Positions 53,902 to 62,707 of a DNA stretch of 64,000 nucleotides are shown piece after piece. The translations under genes and the position numbers were made by a program. Each line of letters begins with the position of its first letter. Position 1 is the first letter of the stretch. The stretch covers positions 1,054,001 to 1,118,000 of the forward strand of contig JBCCMQ010000001.1 in the NCBI GenBank assembly GCA_039026235.1, written 5' to 3'. Origin of the DNA: JBCCMQ01 sp039026235. Lineage in GTDB: Bacteria; Pseudomonadota; Alphaproteobacteria; Rhodobacterales; Rhodobacteraceae. A model generated the notes under the pieces. The model saw only the letters and a program-made list of their open reading frames with translations, ran no database searches and was not told the DNA's origin.

Positions 53902-54246
53902 TAATGTCCCCTCTGTACTAAGTATGTACTGCACACACTCTGGATACAGAAGGCCACAATTCTGACACATTCGTCAAGCGCCGCCTAAATAATGGGCTTC
54001 GCAAGAACGGTGGCTCTGCGGGATCAAGGGTGCGGTTAGAAGTCGAAAAAATGTTTTTTTCAATTATTTAAGTTGATGCTCCGTGTCGTGATCGTGGTGC
54101 GCCGCACACCACTGGCGATAGCGTTCCGCTTAAATTTCAACTCAGCGAGAACCAGCACCAAAAATCAATGGATGCTCGGCGCCGCGATTGTCTGATCAAA
54201 TCGCCATCACCCGCAATTGATTCGAATACCCGGCCGGAGCGTTGAT
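53902..54246. other. AT-rich intergenic region between VPLPA copy B and ybdK
   Basis: About 345 bases, divergent promoter region. It contains an A6 and T7 run close together (around 54045-54060) and is clearly AT-richer than the flanking genes. No gene or terminator is supported. Confidence 0.45.
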
Positions 54247-55374
54247 GTGACAGACCGCGATTTCACCCTTGGTATTGAAGAGGAATATCTTCTGGTCGAC
54301 CGGGAAACGCTGGCGCTGGCAGAGGCACCCGATGCCTTCTGGACCGCCTGCACCGAAGAACTGGGGGGCCAGGTCGCGCCCGAATATCTGCGATGTCAGG
54401 TCGAGGTCGGAACCAAGGTCTGTAGGACCGTGGGCGATGCCCGCGACGAGTTGAAACGCCTCCGCTCCTGCGTTGCCAAGCATGCGGCGGCGTTCGGGTT
54501 GGCGCCAATTGCTTCATCCTGCCATCCGACGGCGGACTGGAAGAACCAGCAGCATACCGACAAGGAACGCTATCACGATCTGTCGCACGCCTTGGGCGGC
54601 GTGGCGCGCCGCCTTTTGATTTCCGGCATGCATGTCCATGTGGGAATTGGCAGCGAGGAACGGCGCATCGATCTGATGAACCAGTTCACGTATTTCCTGC
54701 CCCATTTGCTGGCGCTTTCCGCGTCTTCCCCGTTTTGGCAGGGCGAAGACACCGGGCTGGCCAGCTACCGGCTGACGGTTTTCGACAACCTGCCTCGCAC
54801 CGGCCTGCCGCCCACGCTGTCGAGCTGGTCCGAATTCGAACGCTCGGTCGCGATACTGGTCAAGCTCGGACTGATCGAGGACAGCTCTAAGATCTGGTGG
54901 GATCTTCGGCCGTCATCGAAGTTTCCAACCCTTGAGACCCGCATCTGCGACGTGCCATCGCGCCTTGAACACAGCGTTGTTCTGGCAGGTCTCACGCAGG
55001 CCACGATGCGTATGCTCTGGCGTCTTGCGCAGCGCAATCAACGCTGGCGGATCTACGAGGCGTTCCTGGTGGGCGAAAACCGTTGGCGGGCGCAGCGGTT
55101 CGGAACGACCGAGGGGCTAATCGATTTCGGGCGCGGTGAGATCGTGCCGTTTGCCGAGTTGATCGACGAACTTCTTGCGCTTGTGGCCGAAGACGCCGCT
55201 GCGCTTGGCTCAGCGGACACGCTCATCGGCGTGCAGGATATTCTGACCAACGGAACCAGTGCCGATCGGCAGCGCCGACTTTACCGGGAAAAGACCGATG
55301 CGGGGCTGGCGCCCGGTGACGCGCTGAAAGCGGTCACTTCGCATCTGGTGGAAGAGTTTAGCGACGCACTTTAG
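54247..55374 (+). CDS. ybdK: Carboxylate-amine ligase, YbdK family
   Basis: 375 residues. It belongs to the glutamate-cysteine ligase type 2 group (GCS2/YbdK): FTLGIEEEYLLVD, GMHVHVGI, WWDLRPSSKFPTLETRICDVP and the C-terminal SADRQRRLYREKT. It may join glutamate or another carboxylate to cysteine or another amine with ATP; weak gamma-glutamylcysteine synthetase activity is known for the family. The GTG at 54247 follows GGAGCG. Lying between mmsA and the acyl-CoA dehydrogenase, it is not part of valine metabolism. Confidence 0.88.
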   Translation: MTDRDFTLGIEEEYLLVDRETLALAEAPDAFWTACTEELGGQVAPEYLRCQVEVGTKVCRTVGDARDELKRLRSCVAKHAAAFGLAPIASSCHPTADWKNQQHTDKERYHDLSHALGGVARRLLISGMHVHVGIGSEERRIDLMNQFTYFLPHLLALSASSPFWQGEDTGLASYRLTVFDNLPRTGLPPTLSSWSEFERSVAILVKLGLIEDSSKIWWDLRPSSKFPTLETRICDVPSRLEHSVVLAGLTQATMRMLWRLAQRNQRWRIYEAFLVGENRWRAQRFGTTEGLIDFGRGEIVPFAELIDELLALVAEDAAALGSADTLIGVQDILTNGTSADRQRRLYREKTDAGLAPGDALKAVTSHLVEEFSDAL

Positions 55375-55767
55375 AAATTCGCGCGCTGTTGCAGGGCCAA
55401 TTGGGTGCGACGTAAGTAGTGTCGCTATGCGGTCGACTTCCCCCCGCGTCGCACCCTGCACAAGCAGCCATACGGACCTAACCCCTTACACACATACAAA
55501 ATTGAACAAACCAACACATCGTAGGGCGGTACCTAATATTCGAAAAATTCTAACTGCCCCCGCTTAAAGGACCATTCTGCACTGCGGCGTTCAAGGCGAA
55601 ACCCGACGGCGATCACGAGAACAGACTGTTTGTTACAATTCATGACGGATTTTCAACCTAAGCGGTTAACCGCTCATCCCGCTTCAATTCAATTTGCGTG
55701 CGCTGCCTTGAATCAGTCCGCGGGACACGATTAAAGAAACAGGTGTTCAATTACCGGGGAGGCGGCA
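55375..55767. other. Intergenic region before the valine operon
   Basis: About 390 bases without a gene. It contains a 10-bp inverted repeat GGGTGCGACG (55403-55412) / CGTCGCACCC (55447-55456), which could end the ybdK transcript, and a perfect palindrome at 55661-55674. The promoter of the following operon must lie here. Confidence 0.45.
55661..55674. promoter_or_regulatory. Perfect palindrome, candidate operator of the valine genes
   Basis: AGCGGTTAACCGCT, a 14-bp perfect palindrome about 95 bases upstream of the acyl-CoA dehydrogenase start. It is a candidate dimeric regulator site. Confidence 0.4.
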
Positions 55768-56913
55768 TTGGACTTTGCCCTGACAACCGAGCAGCAGGCG
55801 ATCTTTGACTTGGCCCATGATTTCGGCCAGTCCGAAATCGCGCCTTTTGCCCGTCACTGGGAAACGGATGGCACCATGCCCCGCGATCTCTGGCCAAGGT
55901 TGGCGGACCTGGGTTTCGGAGCGCTTTACGTCGGTGAAGGCTCCGGCGGGTCGGGCCTGTCACGGCTGGATGCAACACTGGTTTTCGAAGCGCTCAGCGC
56001 CGCCTGCCCGTCGGTTGCGGCGTTTCTGTCGATCCACAACATGTGCGCCCGCATGCTGGACAGCTTTGGATCAGACGCGACCAAGGAAAAATACCTTGGG
56101 CCCGCGGTATCGATGGAAAAGGTGTTCTCTTATTGCCTGACAGAACCCGGGTCGGGATCGGATGCGGCAGCGCTCAAAACCCGGGCGGCGCGCACGAACG
56201 AAGGATACGCGCTGGATGGCACCAAGGCGTTCATCTCGGGCGCTGGATACTCTGATGCCTATATCGTGATGTGCCGCACCGGCGACGCCGGGCCACAGGG
56301 GATCTCGGCAATCATCGTCGACGACGGCGCCCCCGGTCTGAGTTTTGGCGGACTGGAAGATAAGATGGGCTGGCGGGCACAACCAACACGGCAGGTTCAA
56401 CTGGATGCCTGCCAGGTTCCGGCCGAAAACCTTTTGGGCAACGAAGGCGACGGCTTCAAATATGCCATGGCGGGACTGGATGGCGGCCGGCTGAACATCG
56501 CCGCCTGTTCGCTGGGCGCGGCCCAGGCCGCGTTCGATGCAACAATCGCCTATATGGCCGACCGCCGGGCCTTTGGGAAAACCCTTGATCAGTTTCAGGC
56601 CCTGCAGTTTCGCCTGGCCGATATGGAAATCGAGCTTCACGCAGCCCAAACGTTTCTGCGCCATGCCGCGTGGAAACTCGACACAGGGTCAGAGGACGCA
56701 GTGAAGTACTGTGCCATGGCCAAGAAGAAAGTCACCGAAGTCGGCAGCGCCGTCGCCGATGGCTGTCTTCAGCTTCATGGCGGCTACGGCTATCTGGCGG
56801 ACTACGGCATCGAGAAAACCGTGCGTGACCTGCGTGTTCACCAGATCCTTGAAGGCACCAATGAGATCATGCGCCTGATTGTGGCCCGGTCGCTTTTGGA
56901 CACCGCCGTATGA
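55768..56913 (+). CDS. Acyl-CoA dehydrogenase, isobutyryl-CoA dehydrogenase-like
   Basis: 381 residues. FAD enzyme: CLTEPGSGSDAAALKTRA, GKTLDQFQALQFRLADM, and the C-terminal block LEGTNEIMRLIVARSLL. A TTG start at 55768 has GGGGAGG at ideal spacing. Its neighbours (3-hydroxyisobutyryl-CoA hydrolase, 3-hydroxyisobutyrate dehydrogenase) point to isobutyryl-CoA oxidation in valine breakdown. Four-base overlap with the next gene. Confidence 0.9.
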   Translation: MDFALTTEQQAIFDLAHDFGQSEIAPFARHWETDGTMPRDLWPRLADLGFGALYVGEGSGGSGLSRLDATLVFEALSAACPSVAAFLSIHNMCARMLDSFGSDATKEKYLGPAVSMEKVFSYCLTEPGSGSDAAALKTRAARTNEGYALDGTKAFISGAGYSDAYIVMCRTGDAGPQGISAIIVDDGAPGLSFGGLEDKMGWRAQPTRQVQLDACQVPAENLLGNEGDGFKYAMAGLDGGRLNIAACSLGAAQAAFDATIAYMADRRAFGKTLDQFQALQFRLADMEIELHAAQTFLRHAAWKLDTGSEDAVKYCAMAKKKVTEVGSAVADGCLQLHGGYGYLADYGIEKTVRDLRVHQILEGTNEIMRLIVARSLLDTAV

Positions 56914-57953
56914 GCGACATCCTTATCCGCAAGGCGGGACGCACGGGTCGAATTACGCTGAACCGCCCAGATGCGTTAAACGCCCTCACCTATGCAATGG
57001 TGCGCGAAATCGATGCGGCATTGCGCGATTGGGCCGACGACAGCGATGTTGCGCTGCTGATTATCGACGGCGCGGGGCCGAGGGCCTTCTGCGCAGGCGG
57101 GGACATCGCCGAAATGTACGCCACGGGAACCCGGGGCGATTACGAATATGGTCGCAGGTTCTGGCGCGACGAATACACCATGAATGCGCGCCTGTTCGAC
57201 TTCCCGAAGCCGGTGGTCAGCCTGATGCAGGGCTTCACCATGGGTGGAGGCGTTGGGGTCGGTTGCCATGCGAGCCACCGGATTGTCGGCGAAACCAGTC
57301 GCATCGCGATGCCCGAATGCGGCATTGGGCTGGTGCCCGATGTGGGCGGGTCATTGCTTTTGGCGCAGGCACCAGGGCGGCTCGGCGAGTATCTGGGCAT
57401 CACCGGCCACCGCATGGACGCAGCCGATGCCATTTACGCGGGATTTGCCGACTACTTCGTTCCTGAAGACGCCTGGCCCGCATTGGTCGACGCCTTGCAA
57501 GACAGCGGCGACTGGACACGGGTCGACGCCGCCGCGCAAACGCCCGGACCATCTGATCTGCAGGCGATACAGCCCCAGATCGATCATCATTTCGCCGGAG
57601 AAGGTCTGGGCGACATTGTACGCAGCCTGAGGAACGCGCCTGGAGATTTCTCGGAAAAGACGCTGAAGGGTCTGGCGCGGGGGGCACCCTTGTCAATGGC
57701 TGCCGCCATCGAGATCGTTCACCGGCTGCGCCGCGCCGATCATATCTCGGCAGCGCTAGAACTGGAGTTTCGCTTTACCTACCGCTCCCTCGATCTCGGG
57801 GACTTTCTGGAAGGCATCCGGGCTGCGATCATCGACAAGGATCAGGCGCCGAATTGGCAGCATGCGGATCCGGAAGCTGTCCCTTTGGCCGCAGTGACGA
57901 AGATGTTGACGCCGTTGGGGCCGCACGCGCTGAAACTGGAGGATCGGACATGA
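56910..57953 (+). CDS. 3-hydroxyisobutyryl-CoA hydrolase/enoyl-CoA hydratase family protein
   Basis: 347 residues, crotonase fold of the longer HIBYL-CoA hydrolase type. Segments: FCAGGDIAEMY, GFTMGGGVGVGCHASHRIV, MPECGIGLVPDVGGS and the C-terminal extension typical of the hydrolase. It should release free 3-hydroxyisobutyrate in valine breakdown. It overlaps the neighbours on both sides by four bases. Confidence 0.9.
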   Translation: MSDILIRKAGRTGRITLNRPDALNALTYAMVREIDAALRDWADDSDVALLIIDGAGPRAFCAGGDIAEMYATGTRGDYEYGRRFWRDEYTMNARLFDFPKPVVSLMQGFTMGGGVGVGCHASHRIVGETSRIAMPECGIGLVPDVGGSLLLAQAPGRLGEYLGITGHRMDAADAIYAGFADYFVPEDAWPALVDALQDSGDWTRVDAAAQTPGPSDLQAIQPQIDHHFAGEGLGDIVRSLRNAPGDFSEKTLKGLARGAPLSMAAAIEIVHRLRRADHISAALELEFRFTYRSLDLGDFLEGIRAAIIDKDQAPNWQHADPEAVPLAAVTKMLTPLGPHALKLEDRT

Positions 57954-58828
57954 AGATCGGATTTATCGGGCTGGGAAACATGGGCGCGCCCATGGCGGCA
58001 AACCTGGCGGCCGCCGGCCATGAGGTTCATGGGTTTGATCCCGTGGCCGCGCCGCCCGCTTCCGTGGAACCCGCCGACAGCGCGACCTTCGCTGTCGCCG
58101 GCGCCGATGTGGCGATCACCATGCTTCCAGACGGCGCGATCCTTCGCCAGGTGGCCAATGAAATTCTGCCCGCACTGCCTGCGAACGCGATATTTCTCGA
58201 TTGCTCGACGGTGGATGTCGAAAGCGCGCGCAGCGTCGCCGCCATGGCACGCGCAGCCGGCATTCAGCCCCTTGATGCGCCGGTCTCGGGCGGGATCGGC
58301 GGCGCGGCGGCCGGGACGCTGACCTTCATGGTCGGTGGCGACGCTGACGCTTTTCGGACCGCCCTGCCGCTGTTTGAGGTGATGGGTCAAAAGGCGGTTA
58401 ACTGCGGCCCTTCCGGCAACGGACAGGCCGCAAAAATCTGCAACAACATGATCCTAGGCGTCACAATGATTGCCACCTGCGAGGCGTTTGCCCTTGCCGA
58501 CAAGCTTAAGCTCGATCGTCAGGCGCTGTTCGATGTGGTGTCGACCTCATCGGGTTCAAGCTGGTCCACGAACGTCTATTGCCCGGCAACGGGTATTGGC
58601 CCGACCTCGTCCGCGGACAACGACTACAAGCCCGGATTTGCCGCCGATCTTATGCTGAAGGATCTGAGGCTGAGCCAGATGGCAGCAGCAGCGGCGGACG
58701 CTGACACGCCCCTCGGCGCAGCGGCGACAGAACTTTACCGGGTCTTCGTGGAAGAGGAAGACGGCCGGGGCCGGGATTTTTCGGCCATGCTGCCCCGGCT
58801 TGTGGGCAGGTCGCATCAGGCAGGTTAG
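57950..58828 (+). CDS. mmsB: 3-hydroxyisobutyrate dehydrogenase
   Basis: 292 residues. GFIGLGNMGAPMAANL binds NAD; DAPVSGGIGGAAAGTLTFMVGG and GNGQAAKICNNMIL (with the catalytic Lys) complete the family signature. It makes methylmalonate semialdehyde, the substrate of MmsA, encoded 7 kb away at 50609. The ATG overlaps the previous stop (ATGA), fixing the start. Confidence 0.95.
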   Translation: MKIGFIGLGNMGAPMAANLAAAGHEVHGFDPVAAPPASVEPADSATFAVAGADVAITMLPDGAILRQVANEILPALPANAIFLDCSTVDVESARSVAAMARAAGIQPLDAPVSGGIGGAAAGTLTFMVGGDADAFRTALPLFEVMGQKAVNCGPSGNGQAAKICNNMILGVTMIATCEAFALADKLKLDRQALFDVVSTSSGSSWSTNVYCPATGIGPTSSADNDYKPGFAADLMLKDLRLSQMAAAAADADTPLGAAATELYRVFVEEEDGRGRDFSAMLPRLVGRSHQAG

Positions 58829-58853
58829 GCAAGCCAGACCCGATCGGCAGAGT

Positions 58854-59552
58854 TCAGTTGATCACCACCCGGCCGCCGCTGGCTTCTTCGATCTCCAGGA
58901 CCCTGGGGCCGCCCGAGATCTGTATCTGCGCGCCGCTTGCCGCCTCTCCGCGCGCGGTCTCTTTGGCGTGGGCCACGAGATCTGCGCCGCTTCGGGCCTC
59001 GCCGTCGACTGCGATGCAGCTAAGACCATCGGCGTTGAGCCGCGCGCCGCTGCTGATGTCTGCTTCGAGCAACCGGCATGCGCCCGACAGAGCCATGCGT
59101 CCGCCCGAACGCGCGGTCGCGTCAATCTCGCCCCCTTCAATGCCGGATACCCGCAAAAAGGCACCCGATTTGGCATTGGCGGTGAAGTCGCCGGCCCCGA
59201 TGTTCGCCACATCAACTCTTGCGCCGGACTTGGCGGTGATGCCTTCCAGGGAAGGGACCTCGACCGTCACGCGGTAGTCTGGCTTCCGGAAGACACCCCA
59301 AAGGCCCATGGCCGGGCCGCGGCCGATCTCAAGCGTATCGCCGTCTTTTCGGATCACGAGCCGGCGGAGCGAGCCATTGTCCGAAGTGGCTTCAATCGCA
59401 TGAGCGCCGCCCACCTTGATCTCAGTTGTGATACCGGATCGGACCTCGATCTTGTCGAAGCCCGTAAAGTCATAGCCTTCCCCGGCCGCGATGGCCTTCA
59501 ATGCAAAGCCTGCGCAGATGAATGCGGCAAGAAGACTGGTTTTGTGTTTCAT
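58854..59552 (-). CDS. GIN/DUF2807 domain exported protein
   Basis: 232 residues. Signal peptide (MKHKTSLLAAFICAGFALKAIAA) followed by a beta-helix-like domain with repeated S/G-rich turns (AKSGAFLRVSGIEGG, ARSGGRMALSGACRL, ASGAQIQISGGPRV), the pattern of the GIN-domain (DUF2807) family. Likely periplasmic or surface adhesion-like protein of unknown job. The start at 59552 has AGAGAAA upstream. Upstream is a 14-bp palindrome at 59593-59606. Confidence 0.82.
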   Translation of the reverse strand: MKHKTSLLAAFICAGFALKAIAAGEGYDFTGFDKIEVRSGITTEIKVGGAHAIEATSDNGSLRRLVIRKDGDTLEIGRGPAMGLWGVFRKPDYRVTVEVPSLEGITAKSGARVDVANIGAGDFTANAKSGAFLRVSGIEGGEIDATARSGGRMALSGACRLLEADISSGARLNADGLSCIAVDGEARSGADLVAHAKETARGEAASGAQIQISGGPRVLEIEEASGGRVVIN

Positions 59553-59592
59553 CAAATTTCTCTGGGTTCGAATAAGCGATGAGCTCGATGTA

Positions 59593-59606
59593 ATGTTAAT
59601 TAACAT
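59593..59606. promoter_or_regulatory. 14-bp palindrome upstream of the GIN-domain gene
   Basis: ATGTTAATTAACAT is a perfect palindrome 41-54 bases before the GIN gene start, in the promoter region. A further inverted repeat TTTAAAGC/GCTTTAAA (59610-59639) lies behind the uvrA stop and may act as its terminator. Confidence 0.4.
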
Positions 59607-59652
59607 AACTTTAAAGCAGAAATGTGCGGGCGCTTTAAATTTTCTTTTCATC

Positions 59653-62511
59653 CTACTCGGCCGCGACGCGGCTTTCAGACAGGATTTCCGCCAGATAACG
59701 TCCGGTATGGGAACGCTCGACACCGGCCACATCCTCGGGTGTGCCCGTGGCCACGATCTCACCACCGCCGTCACCACCTTCGGGCCCGATGTCGATGATC
59801 CAGTCAGCGGTCTTGATCACGTCGAGATTGTGCTCAATGACCACAACCGTGTTCCCTTGATCGACCAATTCATGCAGCACTTCCAGCAACTTACGCACAT
59901 CTTCAAAATGCAGACCGGTGGTCGGCTCATCCAGAATATAAAGCGTGCGGCCCGTCGACCGTTTGGACAGCTCTTTCGACAGCTTGACGCGCTGCGCCTC
60001 GCCACCCGACAGGGTCGTCGCCTGCTGGCCAACCTTGATATAGCCAAGCCCGACCCGCACTAAAGCGTCCATTTTCTCGCGAATAGATGGTACGGCCTTA
60101 AAGAAGTCTTGCGCGTCCTCGACGGTCATATCAAGCACGTCGGCAATGCTCTTGCCCTTGAACTTCACCTCTAGGGTTTCGCGGTTGTAGCGCGCGCCAT
60201 TACAGGTTTCGCAGGTCACATAGACGTCCGGTAGAAAATGCATTTCGATCTTGATGACACCATCGCCCTGGCAGGCCTCACAACGCCCACCCTTGACGTT
60301 GAAGCTGAACCGGCCCGGCTTGTACCCGCGCGCCTTGGCTTCGGGCAGACCGGAAAACCAGTCCCGGATCGGGGTGAAGGCACCGGTGTATGTGGCCGGG
60401 TTTGACCGCGGGGTGCGCCCGATCGGGCGCTGGTCGATGTCGATCACTTTGTCGAGGTGTTCCAGTCCCTTGATCGTCTCGCAAGGGGCTGGCGTCTGAC
60501 GGGCACCGTTCAACCGCATCGAGGCGGTCTTGAACAACGTCTCAATCGTGAGCGTCGACTTTCCGCCACCGGAAACACCCGTCACGCAGACGAATTTGCC
60601 AAGCGGAAACTCGGCGGTGATGTCTTTCAGATTGTTGCCGCTGGCGTTAACGACCTGCAGGCTCTTGCCATTGCCGGGGCGCCGGGTCGTGGGCACGGCA
60701 ATCTCGCGCGCGCCCGAAAGGTACTGACCTGTTACCGATGCGCTGTCGGCGGCCACATCCTTGGGCACACCGTGGCTGACCACCTGTCCGCCATGCACCC
60801 CTGCCCCCGGTCCGATGTCAAAGACGTAGTCGGCCGAACGGATCGCTTCTTCGTCGTGTTCGACCACGATAACGGTGTTGCCCTGATCGCGCAGGTTCTT
60901 CAGCGTCGTCAGCAGACGCCCATTGTCGCGCTGGTGCAGGCCAATGGACGGCTCATCCAAAACATAAAGGACGCCGGTCAGGCCCGAGCCAATCTGACTG
61001 GCCAGGCGGATCCGCTGACTTTCGCCGCCGGAAAGCGTGCCGCTTGACCGGCTCAGTGTCAGATACTCAAGGCCGACGTTATTGAGAAAGCCAAGACGTT
61101 CGCGGATCTCCTTCAAAATCGCCCGGGCGATCTCGTTTTTCTGGGCGGTCAGGGCGTCAGGCACCGCTTCTGCCCAGGCCAGCGCCTCGCGGATCGACAT
61201 CTCGACGACTTCGCCCACATGCAGGCCGCCGATCTTGACCGCCAGCGCCTCGGGCCTCAGGCGGTAGCCGCCGCAGCTGCCGCAGGGTCGGTTGTTCTGA
61301 TAGCGCTCAAACTCTTCGCGGATCCAGTTTGAATCCGTTTCCCGGTACCGGCGCTCCATGTTCGGCACCACGCCTTCGAAGGGCCGTTTGACCTGATAAA
61401 CGCGGCCACCTTCGTCATAGCGGAACTGAATTTCTTCGTCGCCCGAACCGTAGAGAAAGACTTGCTTCACGTGCTCTGGCAAATCTTTCCAGCGAGAGTT
61501 TTTGTCGAATTCATAGTGGCGCGCGATGGCTTCGATCGTCTGCAGAAAATACGGCGACTTGCCCTTGCGCCAGGGGGCTAGGGCGCCGTCGTAGACCCGC
61601 AGGTTCTGATCGGGCACCACGAGCCGTTCGTCGAAATACAATTCGACCCCCAGCCCATCACATTCCGGGCAAGCCCCGAAAGGAGCGTTGAACGAAAAGA
61701 GCCGCGGCTCAATCTCTGGAATAGTAAAGCCACTTACCGGACAGGCGAAACGCTCGCTGAATGTGATCCGCTCTGGCTCGCCCTCTTTCGGGGCGGTCTC
61801 AAGAACAGAAATACCGTCGGCAAGATCCAGCGCGGTCCGAAGCGAATCCGCAAGCCGTGTCTCGACACCTTCGCGCACGACAATCCGGTCGACCACGACG
61901 TCGATGTCATGGCGGAACTTCTTATCGAGCGTGGGCGGCTCTTCCAGCTCGTAAAAGGCGCCATCGACTTTCACACGTTGGAAACCCTGCTTGCGAAGTT
62001 CGGCGAATTCCTTGCGGTACTCCCCCTTCCGGTCCCGGACGATGGGCGCCAGCAGATAACCCCGCGTGCCCTCGGGCATCTCCATGATCCGGTCGACCAT
62101 GTCCTGCACCTGCTGGGCCTCGATCGGCAGCCCGGTGGCGGGGCTGATCGGCGTGCCAACGCGTGCAAACAAAAGCCGCAGATAGTCGTAGATTTCGGTC
62201 ACGGTCCCGACGGTCGAGCGAGGGTTCTTCGATGTCGTCTTTTGCTCGATTGAGATTGCCGGGCTGAGACCGGAAATGTGGTCCACATCCGGCTTCTCCA
62301 TCATATCGAGAAACTGGCGTGCATAGGCCGAAAGGCTTTCGACATAGCGGCGCTGTCCTTCGGCGTAGATGGTATCGAACGCCAGACTGGATTTGCCGGA
62401 CCCTGACAGCCCCGTGATGACCACCAACTCATTCCTCGGAATATCAACGTCGATGGACTTCAGGTTGTGCTCGCGTGCACCCCGGACCTCGATGTTTTTT
62501 TGTTCCGCCAT
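59653..62511 (-). CDS. uvrA: Excinuclease ABC subunit A
   Basis: 952 residues, usual length. Two ABC ATPase modules: Walker A GLSGSGKSSLAF near residue 34 and GVSGGGKSTLTIETL near 645, each with LSGGE signatures. A zinc-module motif is visible in CEACQGDGVI with CETCNG. It recognises bulky DNA lesions with UvrB in nucleotide excision repair. The ATG at 62511 has GAGGCTGCC. An SOS box lies 66-80 bases upstream, so it is damage-inducible. Confidence 0.98.
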   Translation of the reverse strand: MAEQKNIEVRGAREHNLKSIDVDIPRNELVVITGLSGSGKSSLAFDTIYAEGQRRYVESLSAYARQFLDMMEKPDVDHISGLSPAISIEQKTTSKNPRSTVGTVTEIYDYLRLLFARVGTPISPATGLPIEAQQVQDMVDRIMEMPEGTRGYLLAPIVRDRKGEYRKEFAELRKQGFQRVKVDGAFYELEEPPTLDKKFRHDIDVVVDRIVVREGVETRLADSLRTALDLADGISVLETAPKEGEPERITFSERFACPVSGFTIPEIEPRLFSFNAPFGACPECDGLGVELYFDERLVVPDQNLRVYDGALAPWRKGKSPYFLQTIEAIARHYEFDKNSRWKDLPEHVKQVFLYGSGDEEIQFRYDEGGRVYQVKRPFEGVVPNMERRYRETDSNWIREEFERYQNNRPCGSCGGYRLRPEALAVKIGGLHVGEVVEMSIREALAWAEAVPDALTAQKNEIARAILKEIRERLGFLNNVGLEYLTLSRSSGTLSGGESQRIRLASQIGSGLTGVLYVLDEPSIGLHQRDNGRLLTTLKNLRDQGNTVIVVEHDEEAIRSADYVFDIGPGAGVHGGQVVSHGVPKDVAADSASVTGQYLSGAREIAVPTTRRPGNGKSLQVVNASGNNLKDITAEFPLGKFVCVTGVSGGGKSTLTIETLFKTASMRLNGARQTPAPCETIKGLEHLDKVIDIDQRPIGRTPRSNPATYTGAFTPIRDWFSGLPEAKARGYKPGRFSFNVKGGRCEACQGDGVIKIEMHFLPDVYVTCETCNGARYNRETLEVKFKGKSIADVLDMTVEDAQDFFKAVPSIREKMDALVRVGLGYIKVGQQATTLSGGEAQRVKLSKELSKRSTGRTLYILDEPTTGLHFEDVRKLLEVLHELVDQGNTVVVIEHNLDVIKTADWIIDIGPEGGDGGGEIVATGTPEDVAGVERSHTGRYLAEILSESRVAAE

Positions 62512-62576
62512 GGCAGCCTCAATTTTCGCTTAGTGTCATCTAGCCGCTGGGCCACGACTCTCAACCTCGGCATAGA

Positions 62577-62620
62577 GAACATTAATAGAACATTTACGAC
62601 GGGTCACGGGGAATCGTCAA
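62577..62620 (-). promoter_or_regulatory. uvrA promoter with SOS box
   Basis: Read on the minus strand: -35 TTGACG (62620-62615), 17-base spacer, -10-like GTAAAT (62597-62592), then the LexA box GTTC-N7-GTTC (62591-62577) at the transcription start region. This matches the lexA operator at 20629-20643 in spacing and sequence type. Confidence 0.75.
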
Positions 62621-62707
62621 AGTTTCTGTGGATAAGCAAAGGCGGCGCCTGTTTGTTGGGCACCAATCCGGTTCAGGCACGGGAAGGGCCGACTTTTGGC
62701 GACCGTT

